Translations under genes and position numbers: made by a program
Assembly (NCBI GenBank): GCA_937874515.1
Contig: CALNBV010000061.1
Coordinates: forward strand, 1 to 5,550
Direction: 5' to 3'
From: an uncultured Paenibacillaceae bacterium
GTDB lineage: Bacteria > Bacillota > Bacilli > Aneurinibacillales > Aneurinibacillaceae
DNA: 5,550 bases
Shown here: in pieces, positions 1 through 5,515 of the stretch
Numbering within the stretch: position 1 is the first letter of the stretch
How the letters are laid out: each line of letters opens with the position of its first letter
Notes under the pieces: model-generated
What the model was told of the DNA's origin: nothing
Database searches by the model: none
Seen by the model: only the letters and a program-made list of their open reading frames with translations

Positions 1-27
1 TTATTGATTCAAAAGCGTCTAATAATA

Positions 28-41
28 GGACCTTTCGGTCC
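28..41 (-). terminator. Small GAAA-loop hairpin after moaB (weak terminator candidate)
   Basis: A perfect 5-bp stem (GGACC/GGTCC) closes a four-base loop that reads GAAA on the minus strand, a stable GNRA tetraloop. It lies 14 bases past the moaB stop codon. The bases that follow on the minus strand are TATTATTAG, which is not a proper U tract. It may end the moa transcript weakly or act as a 3' stabilising or processing hairpin. The window ends just beyond, so whether the operon continues cannot be judged. Confidence 0.35.
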
Positions 42-55
42 AAAAAGTTATACTC

Positions 56-559
56 TTATTTATTTAATTCACTAACAATATGGCCAAGTTCAGGTAAGAT
101 TAGTTTTTTCATGGCCAATTTTACGGCACCTGTAGAACCAGGCAGAGAAAAAATTACGGTTTGATTGGCCACCCCGGCAATAGCCCGGGATAGAAGACTA
201 GCTGACCCCACATCTTCTTCATAGCTTAAATAGCGAAACAGTTCCCCAAATCCAGGCAACTCTTTCTCCAATAAGGGAGAAATGGCTTCAATGGTGACAT
301 CCCGCTTCGCGATGCCTGTTCCCCCATTCAGGATTATGGCTTCGATTGACCCGTTGTTTAATAGGACTTCTACGGTTTGTAGGATTTTATGTTTATCATC
401 TGGAATGATTTCATAATGGCAGACTTGGTGTTGTACCTTTTCTAGTAATTCATGAATGAGTTTCCCACTAGCATCCGTCTCTACTACCCGGGTATCACTT
501 ACGGTGATAATGGCGCATTTTACCCTTTCACGTGATCCGTTGCAATGTTTCTTTAGCAT
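56..559 (-). CDS. moaB: MoaB/MogA-type molybdopterin adenylyltransferase
   Basis: This cytosolic enzyme activates molybdopterin with ATP to give adenylyl-molybdopterin, the substrate that MoeA uses for molybdate insertion. The protein is 167 residues, the usual size for the single-domain MoaB/MogA family. With the start used here it shows the family's ITVSDTR segment (18-24), a PDD turn (53-55), the GGTG loop (79-82) followed by KRDVT (85-89), the GFGELFR segment (103-109) and a PGST loop (140-143). The GGTG and PGS loops form the pterin-binding face in solved relatives. The start was chosen by its ribosome site: AAAAGGGG at 567-574 lies 7 bases before the ATG at 557-559 but only 1 base before the in-frame ATG at 563-565. 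It is the last gene of the operon seen here, 21 bases after moaD. Identity as MoaB rather than the MoCF domain of another protein is supported by its length and context. Confidence 0.93.
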   Translation of the reverse strand: MLKKHCNGSRERVKCAIITVSDTRVVETDASGKLIHELLEKVQHQVCHYEIIPDDKHKILQTVEVLLNNGSIEAIILNGGTGIAKRDVTIEAISPLLEKELPGFGELFRYLSYEEDVGSASLLSRAIAGVANQTVIFSLPGSTGAVKLAMKKLILPELGHIVSELNK

Positions 560-580
560 AACCATTCCCCTTTTACTAGA

Positions 581-814
581 TTAACCACCACTTACAGGTG
601 GGATCAGTGCAATGATGTCTCCCCTTTTTATCTTTTCCTCATTGGTAACATACTCCTGATTAATGGCAGCCATGACTTGATCCATTGGGGAAAGGTTGTA
701 TTCCATTTCTAACTTCTCTTTGAGTTCCCCAATGGATAACTCCCCTTCTTGCAATTGGATCTGGTCCCTTCCTGCCTCTTCTGCCAAATAGGAAAATAAT
801 AAAACGGTGATCAT
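581..814 (-). CDS. moaD: MoaD, small (sulfur carrier) subunit of molybdopterin synthase
   Basis: MoaD is a ubiquitin-like sulfur carrier. Its C-terminal glycine is adenylated and thiocarboxylated, then inserted into MoaE, where it donates the dithiolene sulfurs of molybdopterin. The protein is 77 residues, typical for the family, and ends in PPVSGG with the essential Gly-Gly exactly at the C terminus. The start is the ATG at 812-814: GGGAG at 822-826 lies 7 bases upstream, and the ATG overlaps the moaE stop as ATGA. The open frame extends further upstream to 844, but that N-terminal extension would lie inside moaE and reads as low-complexity Arg/Gly, so it was rejected. The E1-like enzyme needed to charge MoaD (MoeB type) is not encoded in the window. 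Confidence 0.93.
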   Translation of the reverse strand: MITVLLFSYLAEEAGRDQIQLQEGELSIGELKEKLEMEYNLSPMDQVMAAINQEYVTNEEKIKRGDIIALIPPVSGG

Positions 815-1212
815 GCACCGTCTCCCTTCCCTTCTTCCTTCCATATGGGGACAATTTCTTTGATCCGGTCAATGGCATATTGGTTTGCCTCATAAGCCTC
901 TTTGCGATGGGGTGATGAGACAGCAATGACCACAGCAATATCAGATATGGCTACCCTACCCACCCGATGGGCCATGGCAATGGATGTATGGGGCCAATGT
1001 TCTTGGACCTCTGCCCCAATTCTCTCCATCATCTTCACAGCCATGGGTTGATAAGCATCATAATCCAGATAAGAGGTTCGGACTCCCTCCGTCCATTCCC
1101 TTACAGTACCCATAAAAACCGTTACAGCTCCAGCTTCCCTTCTTCTCACGAGCCCTATGACTTCCTCCACCTGAATGGGTTCCTCAGCGATTCTAAAAAA
1201 CGGTGTATTCAA
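811..1212 (-). CDS. moaE: MoaE, large (catalytic) subunit of molybdopterin synthase
   Basis: MoaE converts cyclic pyranopterin monophosphate to molybdopterin using two sulfurs delivered by thiocarboxylated MoaD, in a cytosolic MoaD2-MoaE2 complex. The protein is 133 residues. Diagnostic segments are GAVTVFMGTVRE (28-39), the LDYDAYQPMA segment (49-58; commonly YEAY in relatives), HRVG (82-85), and SSPHRKEAYEA (99-109). The C-terminal IDRIKEIVPIWKEE (114-127) contains Lys118 and Lys125, which align with the catalytic Lys119 and Lys126 of the E. coli enzyme. The start codon is TTG (1210-1212), supported by GGGAGGA six bases upstream. It begins 21 bases after moeA, and its stop overlaps the moaD start by 4 bases (ATGA), so the two subunits are likely translationally coupled in matched amounts. 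Confidence 0.94.
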   Translation of the reverse strand: MNTPFFRIAEEPIQVEEVIGLVRRREAGAVTVFMGTVREWTEGVRTSYLDYDAYQPMAVKMMERIGAEVQEHWPHTSIAMAHRVGRVAISDIAVVIAVSSPHRKEAYEANQYAIDRIKEIVPIWKEEGKGDGA

Positions 1213-1233
1213 TGGAAATCCTCCCTTTTTTCT

Positions 1234-2508
1234 TTAACGTATAAAGTCTGCAAAAGTTGAACCCATTTGCTCTTCTAAAAGAAGGACCTTTACTTCCATT
1301 CCTTTGGTATATCCCCTTGTCCCACCTGGTAATACAATAAGGGCGTTTGTCCTGGCAAGGGAAGAGATGGCACCGGATTTATCCAATCCATGGGGGACCG
1401 CTTCTAATCTTCCTTCTGAAAATTGGATATACCCTCTCACAAAACGGTCAAAGGGATTGGGCTTGGGAAAATCCGAAGCAAGAAAGGCGATTTCTTTTTT
1501 TAAAAATGGGGCTGTACTGCCCAGAAAGGCTCCTATGAGTGGCCTTGCAAAAAGTTCAAACCCTACGTAACAAGCTGAAGGATTCCCCGATAAGCCAACT
1601 ATTAGTTTTCCATCCTTTTCTGCAATAGTGGTTACACTGCCGGGGCGAATTCCCACTTTATTAAATAAAACCCTGGCCTCTAACTTTTCAAAAATAGCGG
1701 GAAAATAATCATAATCCCCGACAGATACCCCTCCTGTAGTGACCAAAAAGTCAACCTGTCCCAGGGCTTCCTCTACCTTGCGAAAACAGGTCAAAAAATC
1801 ATCTTTTAACTGGCCAAAGTACAGGGGATTCCCTCCTGCCCGTTGGATTTGTGCTTGTAACATATGCCCATTGCTGTTCCGTATTTTTCCTGGTTGAAGT
1901 GGCTCATCCACTTCCAGAAGTTCGCTACCAGTAGCAATAATACCAACCCGAGGTTTTCTGCTAATGGGTACCTTTTGATAACCAAAGGTAGATAGCAACG
2001 CCATAATTCCTGGATGAATATAGGCACCCCTCTTCACAAGCAGAGAACCTTGTGTAATGTCTTCCCCTTTAAAGGAAATGTTGTCCCCCGGTTGCAATGG
2101 GCGTTTCACCAGGATATATTTTTCCTTTCCTTTTTCCACTTCCCTCACTAACTCTAAGGGGATAACCCCATCACAACCATCTGGGATTGGTGCCCCTGTC
2201 ATAATGCGAACCGCTTCATAAGGCCCCACGTTTTCCGCAAAAATCTCACCGGCAGCGATTTCATCAATGACATGGAGGCGTACAGGTTCTTCTTGATTCG
2301 CCCCCCTGGTATCCCCTGCATGTAAAGCAAACCCATCATAGGGGGATCGATGAAACCTGGGCACATCATAGCTGGCTACTAAATCCTCCCCAAGAACATG
2401 ACCATAGGCCTGTTCAAGAGGAATAGATTCTACTCCCCCATCAACGGCATATTCCATCATTCGTCCCAGAGCTTCCTTGAGGGTGATTGGTGTACGAATG
2501 GTTCTCAA
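1234..2508 (-). CDS. moeA: MoeA, molybdopterin molybdotransferase
   Basis: MoeA inserts molybdate into adenylyl-molybdopterin with release of AMP, giving active molybdenum cofactor in the cytosol. The protein is 424 residues, close to the ~400-430 usual in the family. The N-terminal MoeA domains hold FHRSPYDGFA (52-61, with the conserved Asp58), RIMTGAPIPDG (101-111) and GDNISFKGED (141-150). The MoCF-type domain (about 186-330) holds IATGSELL (191-198), GKIRNSN (207-213), TTGGVSVGD (257-265), RPGSVTT (288-294) and SGNPSA (307-312). The C-terminal domain starts near KPNPFDRFVR (349-358). All key motifs look intact. The start used is the TTG at 2506-2508, which overlaps the moaA stop as TTGA. 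This TTG directly abuts GGAGG with no spacer, so the true start could be an ATT at 2497-2499. Either choice preserves the RTPI segment found near the N terminus of relatives. Confidence 0.94.
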   Translation of the reverse strand: MRTIRTPITLKEALGRMMEYAVDGGVESIPLEQAYGHVLGEDLVASYDVPRFHRSPYDGFALHAGDTRGANQEEPVRLHVIDEIAAGEIFAENVGPYEAVRIMTGAPIPDGCDGVIPLELVREVEKGKEKYILVKRPLQPGDNISFKGEDITQGSLLVKRGAYIHPGIMALLSTFGYQKVPISRKPRVGIIATGSELLEVDEPLQPGKIRNSNGHMLQAQIQRAGGNPLYFGQLKDDFLTCFRKVEEALGQVDFLVTTGGVSVGDYDYFPAIFEKLEARVLFNKVGIRPGSVTTIAEKDGKLIVGLSGNPSACYVGFELFARPLIGAFLGSTAPFLKKEIAFLASDFPKPNPFDRFVRGYIQFSEGRLEAVPHGLDKSGAISSLARTNALIVLPGGTRGYTKGMEVKVLLLEEQMGSTFADFIR

Positions 2509-3518
2509 CCTCCAATATAGGACATCTCAATTTTCCCTTTATTCTTTTCTGGTTGTGAACTACGAGTCTCTGAATACCGGTCCGTCCTTGTTTTCCAAAT
2601 GGACGCAATCGCAGCCATGATCTCATCATCACTGGTCTGTGAACGCAACAGCTCCCTTAAATCATACCAATCTGTGGCAAACAAGCAGGTATAAAACTTC
2701 CCATCTGCAGCGATTCTCCCCCTAGTACAATCGGCACAAAAAGCCTGGGAGACAGAGGTGATAAAGCCGACTTCCGTTTCTGTTCCTTCATATTGATATC
2801 TTTTCGCCACTTCACCTTTATAGGAAGGCATAACTGGTTTTAATGAAAACTGCGAGGCAAGATGTTCAACCATTTCCTTTCCCGTAACAACTTGTTGAAG
2901 ATTCCAGCCATTGGTTTGCCCCACATCCATAAACTCAATAAATCGCAAGGTTACATGAAGGTTTTTAAAAAAGTGGGCCATAGGAAGAACCTCTTGATCA
3001 TTCACCCCTTTTTTTACAACCATGTTTACCTTCACTTCCAACCCCACATCCATGGCTTTTTTGATCCCACGTAAAATTCGCTTTGTCCCTACGCCAACAT
3101 TATTCATAGACTTAAAAACCGGGTCATTTAAGGCATCAAAACTTACATTGATTCGTTTTAACCCCGATTGTTTTAGTTGAACAGCTTGTCTTTCAAGATA
3201 AAACCCATTGGTTGTTAGTCCAATATCTTCCAATCCAGGGATGGCAACCAGCTTTTCAATTAATAGGTGCAAATTCTCTCTCAGCAAAGGCTCGCCACCG
3301 GTGAGACGAATTTTCCTCACACCCATTTGGACAAATAGTGTGGCTAACCGTTCAATCTCTTGAAAACTCAAAAGATGTTCAGGCGGCATAAAGGGGTAAT
3401 CTACGCCAAAAATCTCCTTTGGCATACAATAGGTACATCGAAAATTACACCGGTCTGTCACAGATATGCGAAGATCGTGTAATGGTCGGTTAAAAAAATC
3501 TACATGCCGTTGGCCCAT
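2505..3518 (-). CDS. moaA: MoaA, GTP 3',8-cyclase (radical SAM)
   Basis: MoaA catalyses the first step of molybdenum cofactor synthesis: radical-SAM conversion of GTP to 3',8-cyclo-7,8-dihydro-GTP, which MoaC then turns into cyclic pyranopterin monophosphate. The protein is 337 residues, as usual. The N-terminal [4Fe-4S] site is C24-x3-C28-x2-C31 within TDRCNFRCTYCMP. The SAM-binding GGEP motif is at 74-77. The second cluster, which binds GTP, uses C261, C264 and C278, and the GTP-contacting arginines are R266 and R268 (CTRGR). The C terminus ends in IGG, the conserved Gly-Gly tail that reaches the active site. The ATG start has GGGGGAG seven bases upstream (3526-3532). It is the first gene of the five-gene operon and its stop overlaps the moeA start. 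The partner gene moaC is not present in the window. Confidence 0.96.
   Translation of the reverse strand: MGQRHVDFFNRPLHDLRISVTDRCNFRCTYCMPKEIFGVDYPFMPPEHLLSFQEIERLATLFVQMGVRKIRLTGGEPLLRENLHLLIEKLVAIPGLEDIGLTTNGFYLERQAVQLKQSGLKRINVSFDALNDPVFKSMNNVGVGTKRILRGIKKAMDVGLEVKVNMVVKKGVNDQEVLPMAHFFKNLHVTLRFIEFMDVGQTNGWNLQQVVTGKEMVEHLASQFSLKPVMPSYKGEVAKRYQYEGTETEVGFITSVSQAFCADCTRGRIAADGKFYTCLFATDWYDLRELLRSQTSDDEIMAAIASIWKTRTDRYSETRSSQPEKNKGKIEMSYIGG
2509..2513 (-). promoter_or_regulatory. Shine-Dalgarno GGAGG embedded in the last moaA codons
   Basis: On the minus strand the sequence TTGGAGGTTGA encodes the last residues of MoaA (Gly-Gly, stop). It also supplies a GGAGG ribosome site for moeA. The core touches the TTG at 2506-2508 with no spacer, against the usual 5-9 bases. 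It lies 9 bases from an in-frame ATT at 2497-2499. Translation of moeA is probably coupled to termination on moaA. Confidence 0.6.
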
Positions 3519-3535
3519 GGGTTCTCTCCCCCAAA

Positions 3536-3564
3536 CTTACATGGATAGAAAAAAACTGTATAAT
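3536..3564 (+). promoter_or_regulatory. Candidate sigma-A promoter facing away from moaA
   Basis: CTTACA at 3536-3541 (4 of 6 matches to TTGACA) lies 17 bases from a perfect TATAAT at 3559-3564 on the plus strand. A transcript would start near 3571 and run through the intergenic region toward the hairpin at 3885-3912 and the dehydrogenase. It would be either a long leader or a separate small RNA. Such matches arise by chance in AT-rich DNA. Confidence 0.35.
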
Positions 3565-3575
3565 TCTATCTATAC
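3544..3575 (-). repeat. Interlocking inverted repeats in the moaA leader
   Basis: Two inverted repeats interlock. GTATA/TATAC (3558-3562 with 3571-3575) encloses GATAGAA on the minus strand. That loop is itself complementary over 7 bases to the segment at 3544-3550. Read as minus-strand RNA, this is an H-type pseudoknot arrangement about 12 bases upstream of the moaA ribosome site. It is AT-rich and there is no linker between the first two arms, so a chance occurrence or a DNA operator is equally possible. Whether it is transcribed depends on the unknown moa start site. Confidence 0.3.
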
Positions 3576-3766
3576 TTTTTGGTTTATGATATAGAACCGA
3601 TTTGGGGGAAGGTATTCAGTTTAGTAGAAATCGACAGGGAAGATATATCCCTTTCTGCTATATCAATACTTAGGGAAAATTGTCTTTGAATTTAAAATCA
3701 GTCAAAATAAACGGAAAATTGAAAAATATTCGTATGTTTCAATCATACAAACCATCTAACTTGAGT

Positions 3767-3795
3767 TTTATACTGTGAATAGGTAGGTATATAGT
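3767..3795 (+). promoter_or_regulatory. Weak candidate promoter upstream of the dehydrogenase
   Basis: TTTATA at 3767-3772 (4 of 6) lies 17 bases from TATAGT at 3790-3795 (5 of 6) on the plus strand. A start near 3802 would give a leader of about 185 bases that includes the terminator-like hairpin at 3885-3912. No sigma-A-like promoter was found between that hairpin and the gene, which makes an upstream promoter more plausible. Confidence 0.3.
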
Positions 3796-3884
3796 GATCT
3801 TTTTTATTCCAAATAGGTGTCAAAGCTGCTCGGGGTATGATACGAAAGGTTGTTGGATGTTTGTCGTGACGTCTGGCTGTCTAA

Positions 3885-3912
3885 AAAGACCAAGCCCTAT
3901 CGCTTGGTCTTT
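3885..3912 (+). terminator. 11-bp terminator-like hairpin upstream of the dehydrogenase
   Basis: AAAGACCAAGC (3885-3895) pairs perfectly with GCTTGGTCTTT (3902-3912) around a 6-base loop. On the plus strand the run TCTTTATT gives a modest U tract. On the minus strand the hairpin is followed by five T, so it could work in both directions. It lies about 70 bases upstream of the dehydrogenase start. It could end an upstream plus-strand RNA, serve as an attenuator for the dehydrogenase, or be a relic of a gene once located upstream. Confidence 0.65.
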
Positions 3913-3985
3913 ATTCGTTCCAATCAAGAGATCGGCAGGACGACAGACTACAACAATTACAAAACAATGAAAAGGGGTGCCCAGT

Positions 3986-5053
3986 TTGAAGATTGCTGTA
4001 TATAACGGGGTGAAAAATGTCGGGATACGGGAAAGTGAGCTGCCACAGATCTCCCATCCGGAAGATGTGATTGTTCGTGTTGATCGTGCTTCGATTTGTG
4101 GATCTGATCTTTATATTTATCGCGGGGACTTGCATGCGACGATGTCCCCTGGTGTTTCAGGTCTGGGTCATGAAATGGTTGGTCACATTGTTGAAGTCGG
4201 CTCAGAAGTCAAGCGTTTTAAAGTCGGAGATCGAATCACCGCTGCTTATTCCGTCAGTTGCGGTCAGTGTGATTCCTGCCGCCAGGGAGTGACAGCGCAC
4301 TGTGAAACCACAAACAAAGCTGTTTATGGTTTTGGTAACGCTTTCGGTGGGATGGGAGGAGCGCAAGCAGAGTACATGCGCATCCCCTATGCTGAGGCTC
4401 ATAGTGAGAAAATTCCGGATTCCATCTCAGATGATCAAGCTTTCTTTGTCTCCTGCAATCTGCCGGCAGCCATTCGAGGGATTCAAAATGCCCAGATTAA
4501 ACTGGGTGATTTTGTTGGTATAATAGGGCTTGGCACTGTAGGTCAACTAGCCTTACGTTTGGCGGCGAAAAGCGGCGCTTCCCGGTTGTTTGCGATTGAT
4601 AAGAACCCATCACGTCTGAAACGAGCTAGAGAAATCGGGGCTGAAACAATTCTGAGCGGCCCGAATGTAAAGGAACAGGTGTTGGAGATGACTGGTGGCA
4701 AGGGTCTGGATGCTGTGATTGAGGCAGCCGGACAGCCAGACGCATTCGATTTGTCACTGTCTTTATTAAGACCAGGCGGCAAGTATTCAGGGTTAGGAGT
4801 CTATCTCGGCGACAATCATCCATTCAATATTGGCGATGTTTTTTTAAGGGATTTAAATCTGTCTACACACGGATTTGATAATACCCACCCAAATATGTGG
4901 ACAGCCATCCGGGTGATCGAACGGGGGCTGATTGACCCCAGCCAACTGATTACTCACCGGTATGCGCTTGATGATATTGCTCAGGCTTATCAGATGTTTG
5001 ATCAAGCGAGTGATGATGTGATCAAAATCGCCATACATCCCCAAGGGTTGTAA
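3986..5053 (+). CDS. Zinc-dependent medium-chain alcohol dehydrogenase, formaldehyde-dehydrogenase-like
   Basis: This is a cytosolic NAD(P)-dependent alcohol or polyol dehydrogenase of 355 residues; the substrate is unknown. The GroES-like catalytic domain (about 1-150) carries SICGSDLY with zinc ligand Cys38, GLGHE with His62 and Glu63, and the structural zinc set Cys92, Cys95, Cys98 and Cys106. The Rossmann domain follows, with GLGTVG (181-186). An Asp at 205 at the end of the next strand (FAIDKNP) favours NAD over NADP. The GGMGGAQAEYMRIPYA segment (121-136) resembles formaldehyde-dehydrogenase-like and threonine-dehydrogenase-like members. Cys157 (SCNLPAA) sits where many relatives have Asp as third zinc ligand. 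The TTG at 3986-3988 was chosen because AAAAGGGGTG (3970-3979) lies 6 bases upstream; the in-frame GTG at 3977 overlaps that ribosome site. The gene stands alone, opposite to its neighbours, and is closed by a strong terminator. Confidence 0.9.
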   Translation: MKIAVYNGVKNVGIRESELPQISHPEDVIVRVDRASICGSDLYIYRGDLHATMSPGVSGLGHEMVGHIVEVGSEVKRFKVGDRITAAYSVSCGQCDSCRQGVTAHCETTNKAVYGFGNAFGGMGGAQAEYMRIPYAEAHSEKIPDSISDDQAFFVSCNLPAAIRGIQNAQIKLGDFVGIIGLGTVGQLALRLAAKSGASRLFAIDKNPSRLKRAREIGAETILSGPNVKEQVLEMTGGKGLDAVIEAAGQPDAFDLSLSLLRPGGKYSGLGVYLGDNHPFNIGDVFLRDLNLSTHGFDNTHPNMWTAIRVIERGLIDPSQLITHRYALDDIAQAYQMFDQASDDVIKIAIHPQGL

Positions 5054-5061
5054 TTCGTAAT

Positions 5062-5106
5062 AAAATCGAGAAGGAGGGGGTGATTAACCCCTTCCTTCTC
5101 GATTTT
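5062..5106. terminator. Strong bidirectional intrinsic terminator
   Basis: A 20-bp stem with a single G-U wobble (5076 with 5092) runs from AAAATCGAGAAGGA (5062-5075) to its complement (5093-5106) and closes a 5-base loop, GATTA. The plus strand ends in five T (5103-5107) and the minus strand in TTTTATTA. It sits between the converging dehydrogenase and thioesterase genes, 8 bases after the former's stop and just after the latter's stop, so it should end both transcripts. Confidence 0.95.
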
Positions 5107-5107
5107 T

Positions 5108-5515
5108 CTACTTAATCATAATCGAAGAATTAGCTACAGCCACTTCTTTCCCATCCTGATAGAGGTTACATGTGGCATAAGCAATACTCTTACCTTCCCT
5201 TTCAATTTTTGCCTCGACTTGTACCATCCCAATCTGAATTGGACGGTGAAAGGTTGTTTGTAAATTAATCGAGGTAAACATACGGGGTTCCTTCAGGCAA
5301 GATGCCATGGCATAGGCCATCATCGTATCTGCAACAGCCGTGATAAACCCTCCCATAACAACATCATTCCCATTAAGAAACTGATGACCTGCATTCCATT
5401 CCCCTTTGGCTATTCCATTTTCAGTATGGAGAATTTCAATCCCAAGAGTATCATCACAGGGAGGTCTTTTTCCACGTTCCAAAGCATCCATTAAATTAAA
5501 TATTTTCTTATTCAA
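5108..5515 (-). CDS. PaaI-type hotdog-fold acyl-CoA thioesterase
   Basis: This is a 135-residue single hotdog-domain protein of the PaaI/4HBT type, predicted to hydrolyse an acyl-CoA or similar thioester in the cytosol; the substrate cannot be inferred. The central helix segment NGNDVVMGGFITAVADTMMA (48-67) matches the family pattern in which GGF is followed by an acidic residue, here Asp63, the likely catalytic base. Many PaaI enzymes have His before the two glycines and this one has Met54, a common variant. FHRPIQIGMVQVEAKIEREGKS (about 89-110) is the usual second strand region. The start is TTG (5513-5515), supported by GGGGGAG seven bases upstream (5523-5529). Its promoter lies outside the window. 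It converges on the dehydrogenase and shares its terminator, and nothing links it to the cofactor operon. Confidence 0.85.
   Translation of the reverse strand: MNKKIFNLMDALERGKRPPCDDTLGIEILHTENGIAKGEWNAGHQFLNGNDVVMGGFITAVADTMMAYAMASCLKEPRMFTSINLQTTFHRPIQIGMVQVEAKIEREGKSIAYATCNLYQDGKEVAVANSSIMIK

Larger units (their letters stand above)
3519..3985. other. Divergent intergenic region between moaA and the dehydrogenase
   Basis: This is about 460 bases of mostly AT-rich sequence between two divergently oriented genes. It must hold the moa promoter on the minus strand, but no good sigma-A match was found there. The best -35 seen, TTGACT in the stretch complementary to 3695-3705, has no suitable -10 at 16-18 bases. 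On the plus strand there are two weak promoter candidates and one clear hairpin. No conserved pattern of a known molybdenum-cofactor, T-box or other riboswitch was recognised. The stretch 3576-3760 holds only short AT-rich inverted repeats and no supportable gene. Confidence 0.7.

Noticed and set aside
581..844. Extended MoaD start ten codons upstream of the ATG at 812-814
   Set aside because: The extension lies inside moaE, encodes Arg/Gly-rich sequence absent from MoaD proteins, and the internal ATG has a well-spaced GGGAG and the ATGA overlap typical of moaE-moaD coupling.
660..938. 92-residue minus-strand frame across moaD and moaE
   Set aside because: It is an alternative frame of two well-supported genes, has basic low-information sequence and no recognisable family.
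3579..3689. 36-codon plus-strand frame starting with TTG in the intergenic region
   Set aside because: Its composition looks protein-like in part, but no ribosome site precedes the TTG and nothing supports it beyond being open.
3519..3720. Molybdenum cofactor riboswitch upstream of moaA
   Set aside because: This was expected from gene context, but the leader is AT-rich and lacks the extended GC-rich stems of the known motif; a covariance search would be decisive.
3967..4008. 12-residue frame from the ATG at 3967 overlapping the dehydrogenase start
   Set aside because: No ribosome site upstream; the ATG falls within the purine-rich site used by the dehydrogenase itself.
3915..5061. Dehydrogenase as a recently inserted mobile cassette
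   Set aside because: It is isolated, oppositely oriented and flanked by hairpins, but there are no flanking repeats, integrase or transposase remnants, or target duplications, and base composition is not clearly different from its neighbours.
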